A stretch of DNA of 16,582 nucleotides, from assembly GCA_902633885.1 (NCBI GenBank), contig CACPIK010000011.1, forward strand, positions 1 through 16,582. Reading direction: 5' to 3'. The notes beneath the pieces were generated by a model that was not told where the DNA came from, made no database searches, and saw nothing but the letters and a program-made list of their open reading frames with translations. This DNA is from an uncultured Pelagibacteraceae bacterium (GTDB lineage: Bacteria > Pseudomonadota > Alphaproteobacteria > Pelagibacterales > Pelagibacteraceae). Position numbers and translations under genes: made by a program. This document shows, piece after piece, positions 6,659 to 15,384 of the stretch; positions within the stretch are counted from its first letter, which is position 1, and every line of letters begins with the position of its first letter.

Positions 6659-7930
6659 ATGAATATACAAGAGTTAAAACAAAAAAGTTCTGAAAAGCTT
6701 ATTGCAGAGGCCGAAAAGTTAGGCATAGAAAACGCTAGTACATTACGAAGACAAGAAATTTATTTTGCAATACTTAAAAAATTAGCTGAAAAAGGTGAAG
6801 AAATTACTGGAGGAGGAGTCCTACAACTGCTTCAAGATGGTTTTGGTTTTTTAAGAGCTATGGAGTCAAATTATTTACCTGGTGCAGATGATATTTATGT
6901 AAGTCCAAGTCAGATAAGAAGATTTGGTTTAAGGACTGGAGATACAGTTGAGGGACCGATAAGATCTCCAAAAGAAGGAGAAAGATATTTTGCACTATTG
7001 CAAGTAAGTAAAATAAATTTTGAAGAAACAGATAAATTTAAACACAAAATAGCCTTTGATAATTTAACTCCTTTATATCCTAATAAACAACTTGTAATGG
7101 AAGTTGAAACAAATAAAGTTGAAAAAAAACCCGATTTAACTCCTAGATTAATAGACTTAGTAAGCCCAATAGGAAAAGGTCAAAGATCTTTAATTATATC
7201 TCCTCCTAAAGCTGGGAAAACTATGATTTTACAAAGTATTGCTAATTCAATAACAGCCAATCATCCAGAATGTTATTTGATGGTTTTACTAATTGATGAA
7301 AGACCTGAAGAAGTAACAGATATGCAGAGAACAGTAAAAGGTGAAGTAATAAGTTCTACTTTTGATGAACCAGCACAACGGCATGTGGCTGTTGCTGAAA
7401 TGGTTATAGAGAAAGCAAAAAGATTAACAGAACATAAAAAAGATGTTGTAATTTTATTAGATTCTATAACAAGATTAGGAAGAGCTTATAATGCCGTTGT
7501 ACCAAGTTCAGGTAAAGTTTTAACTGGAGGGGTTGATGCAAATGCTCTTCAAAGACCAAAAAGATTTTTTGGTGCTGCTAGAAATATTGAAGAGGGTGGT
7601 TCTTTAACAATAATTGCAACTGCTTTAATAGATACAGGAAGTAGAATGGACGAAGTAATTTTTGAAGAATTTAAAGGTACAGGAAATAGTGAAACTATTT
7701 TAGATAGAAAAATATCTGAGAAAAGAATATTTCCTGCGATGGATATAACAAAATCAGGAACAAGAAGAGAAGAGCTTATATTTGATAAAAATGATCTTCA
7801 AAAAATGAATGTGTTAAGAAGAATTATTGCGCCTATGGGGTCTATGGATGCAATAGATTTTATTAATTCTAAGTTAAAGACAACTAAAAATAATGCTGAG
7901 TTTTTTAACTCAATGAATAAACCATCTTAA
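6659..7930 (+). CDS. rho: Transcription termination factor Rho
   Basis: Rho is the hexameric RNA-dependent ATPase/helicase that ends transcription at factor-dependent terminators. The 423-residue protein is of standard length. The N-terminal Rho_N helical domain covers about 1-45, the cold-shock-like RNA-binding fold contains the RNP1-like DGFGFLRA (60-67), Walker A is PPKAGKT at 182-188, Walker B is [14 protein letters not shown], and the Q/R-loop region with [20 protein letters not shown] and the [19 protein letters not shown] block is almost fully conserved. Rho may be the main terminator system here, since several gene junctions lack space for hairpins (inference). A CCCCC run lies 4 nt before the ATG, unusual in this AT-rich sequence. 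The stop is only 8 bp from the end of the convergent sulfotransferase gene. Confidence 0.98.
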   Translation: MNIQELKQKSSEKLIAEAEKLGIENASTLRRQEIYFAILKKLAEKGEEITGGGVLQLLQDGFGFLRAMESNYLPGADDIYVSPSQIRRFGLRTGDTVEGPIRSPKEGERYFALLQVSKINFEETDKFKHKIAFDNLTPLYPNKQLVMEVETNKVEKKPDLTPRLIDLVSPIGKGQRSLIISPPKAGKTMILQSIANSITANHPECYLMVLLIDERPEEVTDMQRTVKGEVISSTFDEPAQRHVAVAEMVIEKAKRLTEHKKDVVILLDSITRLGRAYNAVVPSSGKVLTGGVDANALQRPKRFFGAARNIEEGGSLTIIATALIDTGSRMDEVIFEEFKGTGNSETILDRKISEKRIFPAMDITKSGTRREELIFDKNDLQKMNVLRRIIAPMGSMDAIDFINSKLKTTKNNAEFFNSMNKPS

Positions 7931-7938
7931 AATTTATT

Positions 7939-8802
7939 TTATAGATATTTCAGCTCTTTCATTTCAGTTTCAAATTTTAAATTAATTTCGTCAGAAACTT
8001 TTTTATCTAGAATTTTTTTCCAGTCATTTTTTGGGCCAAGATTAAAAAACTTTTTTTTACTCCCTCTTCTATCTTCTGCACTTTCATTAAATCCATAAGT
8101 TTCCTCCATTTTTTTTAATTTTATAAATGAACTATTTTTTATTGCTTTACTAACTTGTTTGTCTTTGAATTTAGTATTCAAAATTTGCTCTAAAAATGCA
8201 ACAACTTTTGAAAACTCTTTGTTTGGATTTTTTATAAGACTTTCGTATTTTATAAGTAAAAAATTTTTCTTCATACTATTCCATGAATTATAATGCATTT
8301 TCCAGGATCCTATAATTTGTGGTAATTGGTAATCTTTTTTTTTAGTATATTCTTTTTTTTCATAATCAGAAAGAGTTATAATTTGTTTGTCGTTGAATAA
8401 AAAATTTTTTGTTTCATTATAATTTTTAAAACTAAAATGATTTTTAAGTGAAGTAATAATATTTCTTGGATCTCTTGCCACATATATTGCTCCTAAAGTG
8501 TTTGAAGGATCGGTAAAAAAATTATTCTTAAATCTAACAAGCATATTATGAGTTTTAAAAAATCTTATTTTATTATCCGAGTTAAGTTTAACTTGAGAAT
8601 TTTGCCAATTTTTTGCAACTTCTTCTAAATTTAAAAAATCTGATATAAGATCTTCAAAATGAACTTTCCTAGGATATTGAGAAATAACATTTCCCAAATC
8701 ATTAAAATTAATGTTTTCTTTATTCCCCAATAACAGCGATACTATAAAAAATCTCAGCCAAGTATTTCCACTTTTTGGATAAGATGCTAGCCATACAATC
8801 AT
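7939..8802 (-). CDS. PAPS-dependent sulfotransferase family protein, substrate unknown
   Basis: A 287-residue sulfotransferase-domain protein of the cytosolic SULT type, expected to transfer sulfate from PAPS to a hydroxyl or amine. The 5'-phosphosulfate loop YPKSGNTW is at 8-15, a KTH motif with candidate catalytic H85 at 83-85, the 3'-phosphate motif YVARDPRN at 107-114 with S118, and a C-terminal RRGS...NDWKK stretch (245-263) resembles the RKGxxGDWK motif. There is no signal peptide. All key residues are kept, so it is probably active. It is the only leftward gene between hemE and parB, placed head-to-head with mnmE and tail-to-tail with rho, and is not part of the usual alphaproteobacterial set here; it looks like an inserted accessory gene. 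The acceptor could be a cell-surface glycan or a small metabolite, but nothing in the window decides this. Confidence 0.88.
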   Translation of the reverse strand: MIVWLASYPKSGNTWLRFFIVSLLLGNKENINFNDLGNVISQYPRKVHFEDLISDFLNLEEVAKNWQNSQVKLNSDNKIRFFKTHNMLVRFKNNFFTDPSNTLGAIYVARDPRNIITSLKNHFSFKNYNETKNFLFNDKQIITLSDYEKKEYTKKKDYQLPQIIGSWKMHYNSWNSMKKNFLLIKYESLIKNPNKEFSKVVAFLEQILNTKFKDKQVSKAIKNSSFIKLKKMEETYGFNESAEDRRGSKKKFFNLGPKNDWKKILDKKVSDEINLKFETEMKELKYL

Positions 8803-8848
8803 TTAAAAAATTATATTATATATAATTAAATACACTTATAATACATTT
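8803..8848. promoter_or_regulatory. Divergent promoter spacer between sulfotransferase gene and mnmE
   Basis: These 46 bp are almost pure A/T and must serve both divergent genes. On the plus strand TATAAT occurs at 8821-8826 and 8837-8842; the second would give a nearly leaderless mnmE mRNA. On the minus strand TATAAT occurs at 8815-8810 and 8820-8815. No convincing -35 boxes are seen, so exact start sites cannot be assigned. Confidence 0.35.
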
Positions 8849-10180
8849 ATGACTATTTACGCATTATCGTCTGGTCCTGGTAGATCTGGAATAGCAGTAA
8901 TAAGAATTTCTGGGTTAGAGACAAAAAATGTTATTAAAAAATTAACAAAAGATAATTTACCCAACCCACGAGTAGCAACACTTAGAAAAATCAATAAAAT
9001 CAATCAAAATGAGCTTATAGATGAGGCTATAATCATATGGTTTCCTAGCCCTCAGAGCTACACAGGTGAAGATATGGCTGAAATTCATGTTCATGGTAGC
9101 GTAGCAGTAGTGGGAGCAATTTTAGATCAATTATCAACTATGGATGATTGTCGTCTATCGGAACCAGGTGAATTCACTAAAATTGCTTTTCAAAATGGAA
9201 AAATAAATCTTCTAAAAGCTGAAAGTATATCTGATCTAATTTCTGCTGAAACTGAAATTCAGAGAAAACAAGCAATTAAAATAATGAGTGGCAGAAGTTC
9301 AGAAAAATTTAATTCACTAAGAAAAAAACTTTTAAAAATATTATCGAATGTGGAAGCTAAAATTGATTTTCCTGATGAAGATCTTCCAGAGGATGTAATA
9401 AAGAATATAAAAATTAATTCTCAAAAAATTAGAAAGGAAATTGAAAAAATTTTAAATGATCAAAAAGTAGGAGAAAGAATACGGGAGGGTTTTAAGATTG
9501 CAATTATAGGTCCAGCAAATGCTGGTAAGTCATCATTACTGAATCATCTTTCTAATCGTGAAGTTGCTATCGTTTCAGAAATTGCAGGAACAACAAGAGA
9601 TGTTATTGAAGCTCATTTAAATTTAGATGGTTATCCTGTTATAATTTCTGATACTGCGGGTATAAGAGAGTCTAAAGATGAGATAGAAAAAAAAGGAATT
9701 AAACTTGCTCTTAAAAGAGCAGAAGATGCTGATTTAAACATAATAGTCATTGAGCCAAAAAGTGTTGATTTTACTGGGTTTTTGAACGATTTAATAAGCG
9801 AAAAAGCAATAATCGTAATCAATAAAATAGACCTCGGTTATGATAATATTAATCAACAAATTACTAAATTTAATCCAATTTTTCTATCAATTAAAAATGA
9901 AATAAACTTAGATGAGTTAATAAATCGAATTAAAGATAAATTGAAAAATAAATTTGTTAGTTCGAACGAAACTTTGATTACCAGAGAAAGACATAGACAA
10001 AGCTTAGAAGCTTGCGTTCAAAATTTAAAAAATTTTGAAGAAAAAAATTCTAAAGAAGATTTTGATAAAGCTGCAGAGGATTTAAGATTAGCAACTAGAC
10101 ATCTTGGTATGATTGTTGGAAAAGTAGATGTTGAAGAAATATTAGGGTCCATTTTTAGCGATTTCTGTATAGGCAAATAA
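8849..10180 (+). CDS. mnmE: tRNA modification GTPase MnmE
   Basis: MnmE (TrmE/ThdF) is the GTPase that with MnmG installs the 5-carboxymethylaminomethyl group on wobble uridine 34 of certain tRNAs. The 443-residue protein has an N-terminal folate-binding/dimerisation domain starting IYALSSGPGRSGIAVIRISG, a helical domain, and an inserted G domain with G1 GPANAGKS at 221-228, G2 GTTRD at 247-251, G3 DTAG at 268-271 and G4 NKID at 325-328. It ends in the invariant CIGK (440-443), whose Cys is essential in the family. Its partner mnmG follows 76 bp downstream. The 76-bp gap shows only weak dyads and no clear terminator, so some read-through into mnmG is likely. Confidence 0.97.
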   Translation: MTIYALSSGPGRSGIAVIRISGLETKNVIKKLTKDNLPNPRVATLRKINKINQNELIDEAIIIWFPSPQSYTGEDMAEIHVHGSVAVVGAILDQLSTMDDCRLSEPGEFTKIAFQNGKINLLKAESISDLISAETEIQRKQAIKIMSGRSSEKFNSLRKKLLKILSNVEAKIDFPDEDLPEDVIKNIKINSQKIRKEIEKILNDQKVGERIREGFKIAIIGPANAGKSSLLNHLSNREVAIVSEIAGTTRDVIEAHLNLDGYPVIISDTAGIRESKDEIEKKGIKLALKRAEDADLNIIVIEPKSVDFTGFLNDLISEKAIIVINKIDLGYDNINQQITKFNPIFLSIKNEINLDELINRIKDKLKNKFVSSNETLITRERHRQSLEACVQNLKNFEEKNSKEDFDKAAEDLRLATRHLGMIVGKVDVEEILGSIFSDFCIGK

Positions 10181-10256
10181 GTATTGAATTTACTTGATTT
10201 TTATACATTTTTAAGTGTTTTCTTGTAAATTTTAAGATCAATAATAAATTATAGAT

Positions 10257-12128
10257 ATGAAAAATGAGATATCATTTGATATAGTAGTGATTGGGGGTGG
10301 TCATGCTGGATGCGAAGCAGCTGCAGCATCAGCTAGATTAGGGGTAAACACTGCCCTATTTACTCATAAATTTGATACAATTGGCGAAATGTCATGTAAC
10401 CCAGCTATAGGAGGTTTAGGCAAGGGTCATCTTGTTAGAGAGATAGATGCACTTGATGGCGTAATGGGAGAAGTCGCAGATAAATCAGGAATACAATTTC
10501 GTTTATTAAATAGAAGTAGAGGCCCTGCAGTGCGTGGACCACGTACTCAAAGTGACAGATCATTATATAAGAAATATATGCAGGAAAAACTTGTAAACTA
10601 CTGTAATTTAAGCATATATTCAGATCCTGTAATTAAGTTTGTTTTTCAAAAAAACAATATAATTGGTTTTATTACTCAAGGAGGTAAAAAAGTATTATCA
10701 TCAAAAATAATTCTAACAACTGGAACTTTTTTAAATGGTTTGATCCACATAGGTGAAGAAAAAACACCTGCAGGAAGATTTAATGAAAAACCTTCAACAG
10801 GGTTAAGTGAACAATTAGAAAAATATAATTTTAAAATTGGAAGATTAAAAACAGGAACACCACCAAGACTTGATGCAACTACAATCAATTTTGAAAAACT
10901 TGAAGAACAACATGCAGATGAAGATCCGTATTTTTTTTCTTTCCTTACAAAAAAAAATATTAACAAACAAATTTCGTGTAGAATGACTTATACCAACCAG
11001 GCAGTCCACGAAATCATTTCTAAAAATATAAAAAGGAGTGCCATGTACTCGGGAAGTATAAAAGGGGTTGGTCCTAGATACTGTCCGTCTATAGAAGATA
11101 AAATTTTAAAGTTTGCAGATAAGCAAAAGCATCAGATTTTTTTAGAACCAGAAGGTTTAAACGATAAAACTATATACCCAAATGGAATATCAACTTCACT
11201 TCCTGCTGAAATACAGCAAGAAATATGTAATAATATCAATGGTTTAGAGAATGTAAAAATTTTAAGGCCAGGATATGCTATAGAATATGATTTTGTGGAT
11301 CCAAGGGAGCTATTTTTAACTTTAGAGACAAAAAAAATTAAAAATCTTTACCTTGCTGGACAAATTAATGGAACAACAGGCTATGAGGAGGCGGCAGCTC
11401 AAGGACTTATAGCTGGAATTAATGCCGCTCTATCTATTAAAGCTAAAGAACCCTTTATCCTGGATAGATCTGAAGCATACATAGGAGTTATGATAGATGA
11501 TTTAGTCACAAAAGGAGTTGCAGAGCCTTATAGAATGTTTACTTCAAGAGCAGAATATCGTCTTTCCTTAAGATCTGATAATGCTGATCTTAGGTTAACT
11601 CAAAAAGGTATTGATATTGGTCTAATATTAGATGAAAGAAAAATTTTGTATAAAGAGAAAGCTTATAAACTTGAAAAAAGTTTGAAAAATATGGAAAATT
11701 CCATAATTTCTCCATCAAAAGCATCTAATTACGGGATAAATATTGCGAAAGATGGTGTTAAACGAAATGCATTAGAAATATTAAGCCAAAAGTTAGTAAA
11801 TATGAGTAAAATTAGGGAAATTTGGCCAGAAATTAATTATTTTTCACGTGAAATAGACGAACAAATTGAAATAAAAGCACACTATAAAGGCTATTTAAAG
11901 AAACAAAATGCAGATATTTTAGCATTTAAAAGGGATGAGAACCTTAGAATACCGGAAAATCTTGACTATGACCAATTCTCAGGACTATCAAATGAAGTTA
12001 AATCGAAATTTAAGGAAATTAGGCCAAAAACTTTAGGCCAGGCTCTTAGAATAGATGGAATTACCCCAGCTGCAGTATATATTTTGTTGTCTCATGTCAA
12101 AAGAAAGTCTATTAAGCATATAGCTTGA
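10257..12128 (+). CDS. mnmG: tRNA uridine-5-carboxymethylaminomethyl synthesis enzyme MnmG
   Basis: MnmG (GidA) is the FAD-dependent partner of MnmE in wobble-uridine modification. The 623-residue protein has full length. The FAD dinucleotide motif GGGHAG is at 13-18, the signature [16 protein letters not shown] at 47-62, the [10 protein letters not shown] block with the family's catalytic cysteine in the middle, and [12 protein letters not shown] later; the C-terminal helical MnmE/tRNA-binding domain ends near [15 protein letters not shown]. The stop codon overlaps the rsmG start (TTGA, 12125-12128). The 3' part of the coding region contains a parS-like sequence at 11840-11855. The preceding 76-bp spacer may hold its own promoter but no strong boxes are seen. 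Confidence 0.97.
   Translation: MKNEISFDIVVIGGGHAGCEAAAASARLGVNTALFTHKFDTIGEMSCNPAIGGLGKGHLVREIDALDGVMGEVADKSGIQFRLLNRSRGPAVRGPRTQSDRSLYKKYMQEKLVNYCNLSIYSDPVIKFVFQKNNIIGFITQGGKKVLSSKIILTTGTFLNGLIHIGEEKTPAGRFNEKPSTGLSEQLEKYNFKIGRLKTGTPPRLDATTINFEKLEEQHADEDPYFFSFLTKKNINKQISCRMTYTNQAVHEIISKNIKRSAMYSGSIKGVGPRYCPSIEDKILKFADKQKHQIFLEPEGLNDKTIYPNGISTSLPAEIQQEICNNINGLENVKILRPGYAIEYDFVDPRELFLTLETKKIKNLYLAGQINGTTGYEEAAAQGLIAGINAALSIKAKEPFILDRSEAYIGVMIDDLVTKGVAEPYRMFTSRAEYRLSLRSDNADLRLTQKGIDIGLILDERKILYKEKAYKLEKSLKNMENSIISPSKASNYGINIAKDGVKRNALEILSQKLVNMSKIREIWPEINYFSREIDEQIEIKAHYKGYLKKQNADILAFKRDENLRIPENLDYDQFSGLSNEVKSKFKEIRPKTLGQALRIDGITPAAVYILLSHVKRKSIKHIA
11840..11855. promoter_or_regulatory. Degenerate parS-like site inside mnmG
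   Basis: The 16-mer matches canonical parS (TGTTTCACGTGAAACA) at 14 of 16 positions, with changes only at positions 2 and 15, and the inner 12-bp palindrome TTTCACGTGAAA intact. It lies about 330 bp before the perfect parS in rsmG and is read in the same codon phase (Ser-Arg-Glu). It could be a weak secondary ParB-loading site; chance or coding constraint is an alternative. Confidence 0.45.
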
Positions 12129-12769
12129 TTGATTCGAAAATTATAAAATCAGATAAAATATATCTTCCAAATGTTTCACGTGAAACATTAAACGAGCTAG
12201 AAGACTATACACAGTCAATTTTAAGCACAAATAAGAAGATAAATTTGATAAGTTCAAGTACAGAAAAGTCAATAAATACAAGGCATATTTATGATAGCGC
12301 GCAAACAATTGAATTTATTGATAAAAATGATATAAAATTATGTACTGATCTTGGATCTGGCGCAGGTCTTCCTAGTATAGTTTTGGGTATCTTGATGAAA
12401 TCAAAAAAGCAAGGATTTAAGCTAATTTTTTATGAGAAGAGTTACCATAAGAGCAATTTCTTAAAGGAAATGGCAAAAAAATTTAAATTAGAGGCAAAAA
12501 TTCACCAAAAAAATATTTTTGAAGAGAAGAATTTAGTTACAGATGTAATAATTTGCCGGGCATTTAAACCTTTGCCTGTGATTTTTGAAATAGCAACAAA
12601 GAATTTTAAAAATTTTAAATACATAGTTATGTATCTTGGTAAGAGTGGAAAAAAAATTTTAAAAGATGTCTCAATGAAATGGAAATTTGACTTAGAGGAA
12701 ATGAAAAGTTTAACAAGTGATGAGTCATCAGTAGTAAAAATATCAAATTTAAAAAAAAAAAATGGATAA
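12125..12769 (+). CDS. rsmG: 16S rRNA (guanine-527-N7)-methyltransferase
   Basis: RsmG (GidB) methylates G527 of 16S rRNA using S-adenosylmethionine. The 214-residue protein shows NKKINLIS at 36-43, RHIYDS at 53-58, the SAM-binding glycine motif [15 protein letters not shown] at 75-89 and CRAF at 144-147. The proposed start is TTG at 12125, overlapping the mnmG stop as TTGA; no in-frame ATG exists before the conserved region, so TTG is preferred although uncertain. Residues around 16-21 (NVSRET) are encoded by a perfect parS palindrome. The gene ends in a 12-base A run that leads into parA, which it overlaps by 8 nt. It belongs to the mnmG-rsmG-parA-parB operon. Confidence 0.94.
   Translation: MIDSKIIKSDKIYLPNVSRETLNELEDYTQSILSTNKKINLISSSTEKSINTRHIYDSAQTIEFIDKNDIKLCTDLGSGAGLPSIVLGILMKSKKQGFKLIFYEKSYHKSNFLKEMAKKFKLEAKIHQKNIFEEKNLVTDVIICRAFKPLPVIFEIATKNFKNFKYIVMYLGKSGKKILKDVSMKWKFDLEEMKSLTSDESSVVKISNLKKKNG
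12170..12189. promoter_or_regulatory. parS: parS centromere site, perfect 20-bp palindrome
   Basis: Bases 12172-12187 are exactly the canonical chromosomal parS 16-mer TGTTTCACGTGAAACA, and the palindrome extends two more bases on each side to 20 bp. It lies within the coding region of rsmG and about 580 bp upstream of parA. ParB loads at parS as a CTP-dependent clamp and ParA then segregates the loaded region. The exact match to the consensus, the full dyad symmetry and the adjacent parAB genes make this call very strong. Confidence 0.96.
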
Positions 12770-13562
12770 AAAAATTATTTCAGTCATAAATCAGAAAGGT
12801 GGAGTGGGGAAGACTACAACCGTCATCAATCTTGCAGCTGGACTCTCTATGAAAGGGAAAAAAATTCTTGTAATTGACCTTGATCCTCAAGGTAATGCTA
12901 CAACAGGGCTAGGTTTATCGAACACAACTAGTTCAGACCAAACAATTTATAATGTTCTAAATGGAAATAAAAAAATTTCAGATGTAATTAAGTCTACAAA
13001 CTTTGAAAATTTAAATTTGATCTCTTCAAATGTTGATTTGTCCGGACTTGAGGTTGAGACAGCTGGAGATAGCAGGAGAGCTTTTAAATTGAAAGATGAA
13101 TTAACCGCTATTTTAAACAATTCTAAGCCACTATATGATTATATTATAATAGACTGCCCTCCATCCTTAAGTCTACTTACAATCATGGCTTTAGTTGCAT
13201 CTGATGCCTTGGTGGTACCTCTTCAGACTGAATTTTTTGCTCTAGAGGGTCTTACTCAGTTGATGAAGACTATTGAAAGGATAAAATCAAATTTAAATCC
13301 TTCTTTAGACATTAGAGGCATACTTTTAACAATGTATGATAAGCGAAACAAACTATCTAGCCAAGTTGAGACAGAGGCAAGGAACTATTTCAAAGATAAG
13401 GTATACAATACTGCTGTACCAAGAAATGTAAGATTATCAGAAGCACCCTCGCATGGTGTCCCTGTTCTTATTTATGATAAGGCATGTCCGGGTAGTAGAG
13501 CATATTTTAGTTTTACAGAAGAATTTTTAAACCAAGATAAACCAGTGGAGAGTGCAGCATGA
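12762..13562 (+). CDS. parA: Chromosome partitioning ATPase ParA
   Basis: ParA is the nucleoid-bound ATPase whose gradient pulls ParB-parS complexes toward the new pole. The 266-residue protein has the deviant Walker A motif KGGVGKT at 12-18, the A' region VIDLDPQGN at 37-45 and Walker B IIIDCPPS at 128-135. It lacks an N-terminal DNA-binding extension, which fits the chromosomal type rather than plasmid type Ia. The ATG at 12762 is the last A of a 12-base A run and overlaps rsmG by 8 nt; no Shine-Dalgarno sequence is visible, so translation is likely coupled to rsmG. It overlaps parB by 4 nt (ATGA). Confidence 0.96.
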   Translation: MDKKIISVINQKGGVGKTTTVINLAAGLSMKGKKILVIDLDPQGNATTGLGLSNTTSSDQTIYNVLNGNKKISDVIKSTNFENLNLISSNVDLSGLEVETAGDSRRAFKLKDELTAILNNSKPLYDYIIIDCPPSLSLLTIMALVASDALVVPLQTEFFALEGLTQLMKTIERIKSNLNPSLDIRGILLTMYDKRNKLSSQVETEARNYFKDKVYNTAVPRNVRLSEAPSHGVPVLIYDKACPGSRAYFSFTEEFLNQDKPVESAA

Positions 13563-14410
13563 TAAATCCTTTTAAGTCAAAGAAAGGTTTAGGAAGAGGC
13601 CTATCTTCCTTGATAGGTGATAGTGAAAAAATAGATGACAAAAAAAATGTCCCAATAAGTTCATTAGTTAGAAATAAATTTCAACCAAGAAAAAAATTTG
13701 ATGAAACTAGTTTAGAGGAATTAACAAATTCGATTAGAGAAAGAGGAATTATCCAGCCCATTATCGTAAGACCTTCATCTGATGAAGTTGACAAATTTGA
13801 GATTATAGCCGGAGAAAGAAGATGGCAAGCAGCTCAATATGCGGGCCTTCATGATGTTCCAGTTGTTGTAATAAGAGTTGATAATTTAAAATCATTAGAG
13901 TTTGCTATTGTTGAAAATGTTCAAAGAAAAGACTTAAACCCTATAGAAGAAGCAGAAGGTTACAAAAGACTAATTGATGAATTTAGTTACGATCAAGAAA
14001 AAGTATCTAAATTTATTGGTAAAAGTCGAGCACACATATCTAATTGTTTAAGACTCCTTACTTTACCACAAGAAGTTATTGAATTAATTATTGAGGAAAA
14101 ATTATCTCAAGGACATGCAAAAATTTTAGTAGGTCTTGAAAATGCACTACTTTTAGCAAAAAAAGTTATTTCAAAAAAATTATCAGTAAGACAAACTGAA
14201 AATTTGGTAAGATTGATTAAGTCAAAAGGGAATAATAAAATTAAAAGAAAAGACCCAAATATATTAAGCATAGAAGAAGAATTATCTAATAAGATAGGAA
14301 TGAGAGTTTTTGTAAATAATAAGAGAAATAATAAAGGAACATTAACCTTGGAATATAAGGCTGTAGATCAATTAGACAGATTGGTAGAAGTTATTAAGAT
14401 ATATTATTAA
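13559..14410 (+). CDS. parB: Chromosome partitioning protein ParB
   Basis: ParB is the CTP-dependent parS-binding clamp protein. The 283-residue protein begins with an LGRGLSSLIG segment (11-20), the ParA-stimulating N-terminal motif with an arginine finger-like R13. The CTPase/N-terminal domain has QPRKKF (42-47), GERRW (85-89) and ENVQRKDLNP (119-128). A helix-turn-helix for parS recognition spans about 146-166, and the C-terminal dimerisation segment ends LDRLVEVIKIYY. It overlaps parA by 4 nt (ATGA) and its stop shares four bases with the end of convergent holA. Its target parS lies about 1.4 kb upstream. Confidence 0.96.
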   Translation: MINPFKSKKGLGRGLSSLIGDSEKIDDKKNVPISSLVRNKFQPRKKFDETSLEELTNSIRERGIIQPIIVRPSSDEVDKFEIIAGERRWQAAQYAGLHDVPVVVIRVDNLKSLEFAIVENVQRKDLNPIEEAEGYKRLIDEFSYDQEKVSKFIGKSRAHISNCLRLLTLPQEVIELIIEEKLSQGHAKILVGLENALLLAKKVISKKLSVRQTENLVRLIKSKGNNKIKRKDPNILSIEEELSNKIGMRVFVNNKRNNKGTLTLEYKAVDQLDRLVEVIKIYY

Positions 14411-15384
14411 TAGTTGCTCACAAAGTCAGAGATAAAATTAACAGAATTTGATGTATTTTTTTTCACAATAGTCTCTAAATCATTTATTTTATAGATTATT
14501 TTCTTAACATCCTTAGTTGTCCATGATTTAGCTTGTTTTTTTACTATATCTTTTTCTTTCCAAAAAATAGGAGGCTTATATGAAGATAATACTTGATCTA
14601 TATCTTTATTATTATCTATTTCTTTTTTAATTTTTAAAAGTCTTTTTGATTTATTTAATATTGTTCTTATAATTAAAATACAATCTTCTGAACTGTAATT
14701 ATTTTCATTTAAAATATTTGAGACTTTTTTTGAATTTTTTGCCAAATAATTGTCTGAAAGCTCAAAAACACTGTAATTTTCAGCTAAATTACTTAATTTT
14801 TCTATATCACTTACTTCTATTTTTTTTTTACTAAATGACAAACTTTTTATTTTTGAAAGTTCATTCATTAGATTTATCCTATCACCCTTAGATCTTTCAA
14901 TAAGTATGTTAATAATTTCTTGTGATAGTTTTATTTGGTTTTCCCTCAAAAAATTATAAATAATTGATGTTAGTGTATGAGAATTATCTTCGTAAACTGG
15001 AATACAAATAAGTTTTTTTTCTTTTTCAAACAATATTCTAATTTTTGATTTTTTTTCTAAATTTTGAGTTTTAATAATAATTTTCACACCAGAAGGATTT
15101 TTTTCTAGAATATTATTTATTGTATCAAATAATTTTTCAGTAGACCTAGAAATAATTATAATTTTATTATCTTCAAAAAGAGATCTATTTAATAAGTTAG
15201 AAATAAATTCATCTTTATTATTTAATATTTCAGTCTCATCATACTTTAAAATTTCTCCTTTAAATTCTTTTACAAAATATTCGTTAATAATATATTCTTT
15301 TATACCGTCATTATTACCATATATTAAATATAATAAAGAATTGTATGATTTTAACTTTTGTAACTCAAAGCTTTTAACTATCAT
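14407..15384 (-). CDS. holA: DNA polymerase III delta subunit
   Basis: HolA is the delta subunit of the clamp-loader complex that opens the beta sliding clamp. The 325-residue protein has normal family length; the N-terminal LYLIYGNNDGIKEYI block (18-32) matches the start of the AAA+-like delta domain, and the middle part with LMNELSKIKSL and the EDCILIIRTIL helix fits the collar domain. Sequence conservation in this family is low, so the call relies also on position: leuS-lptE-holA is a frequent alphaproteobacterial gene order next to parB. The start overlaps lptE by 11 nt. Its stop codon overlaps the parB stop from the other strand by 4 nt (14407-14410), leaving no room for a terminator. 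Confidence 0.87.
   Translation of the reverse strand: MIVKSFELQKLKSYNSLLYLIYGNNDGIKEYIINEYFVKEFKGEILKYDETEILNNKDEFISNLLNRSLFEDNKIIIISRSTEKLFDTINNILEKNPSGVKIIIKTQNLEKKSKIRILFEKEKKLICIPVYEDNSHTLTSIIYNFLRENQIKLSQEIINILIERSKGDRINLMNELSKIKSLSFSKKKIEVSDIEKLSNLAENYSVFELSDNYLAKNSKKVSNILNENNYSSEDCILIIRTILNKSKRLLKIKKEIDNNKDIDQVLSSYKPPIFWKEKDIVKKQAKSWTTKDVKKIIYKINDLETIVKKNTSNSVNFISDFVSNY

Noticed and set aside
9631..9822. Minus-strand open frame inside mnmE
   Set aside because: Shadow of the G domain coding region.
10187..10231. Possible terminator between mnmE and mnmG (AATTTAC ... GTAAATT)
   Set aside because: Arms of 7 bp, almost all A/T, with a 31-base loop and no following T run; too weak to be an intrinsic terminator.
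10676..10966. Minus-strand open frame inside mnmG
   Set aside because: Shadow of mnmG; low-complexity hydrophobic product.
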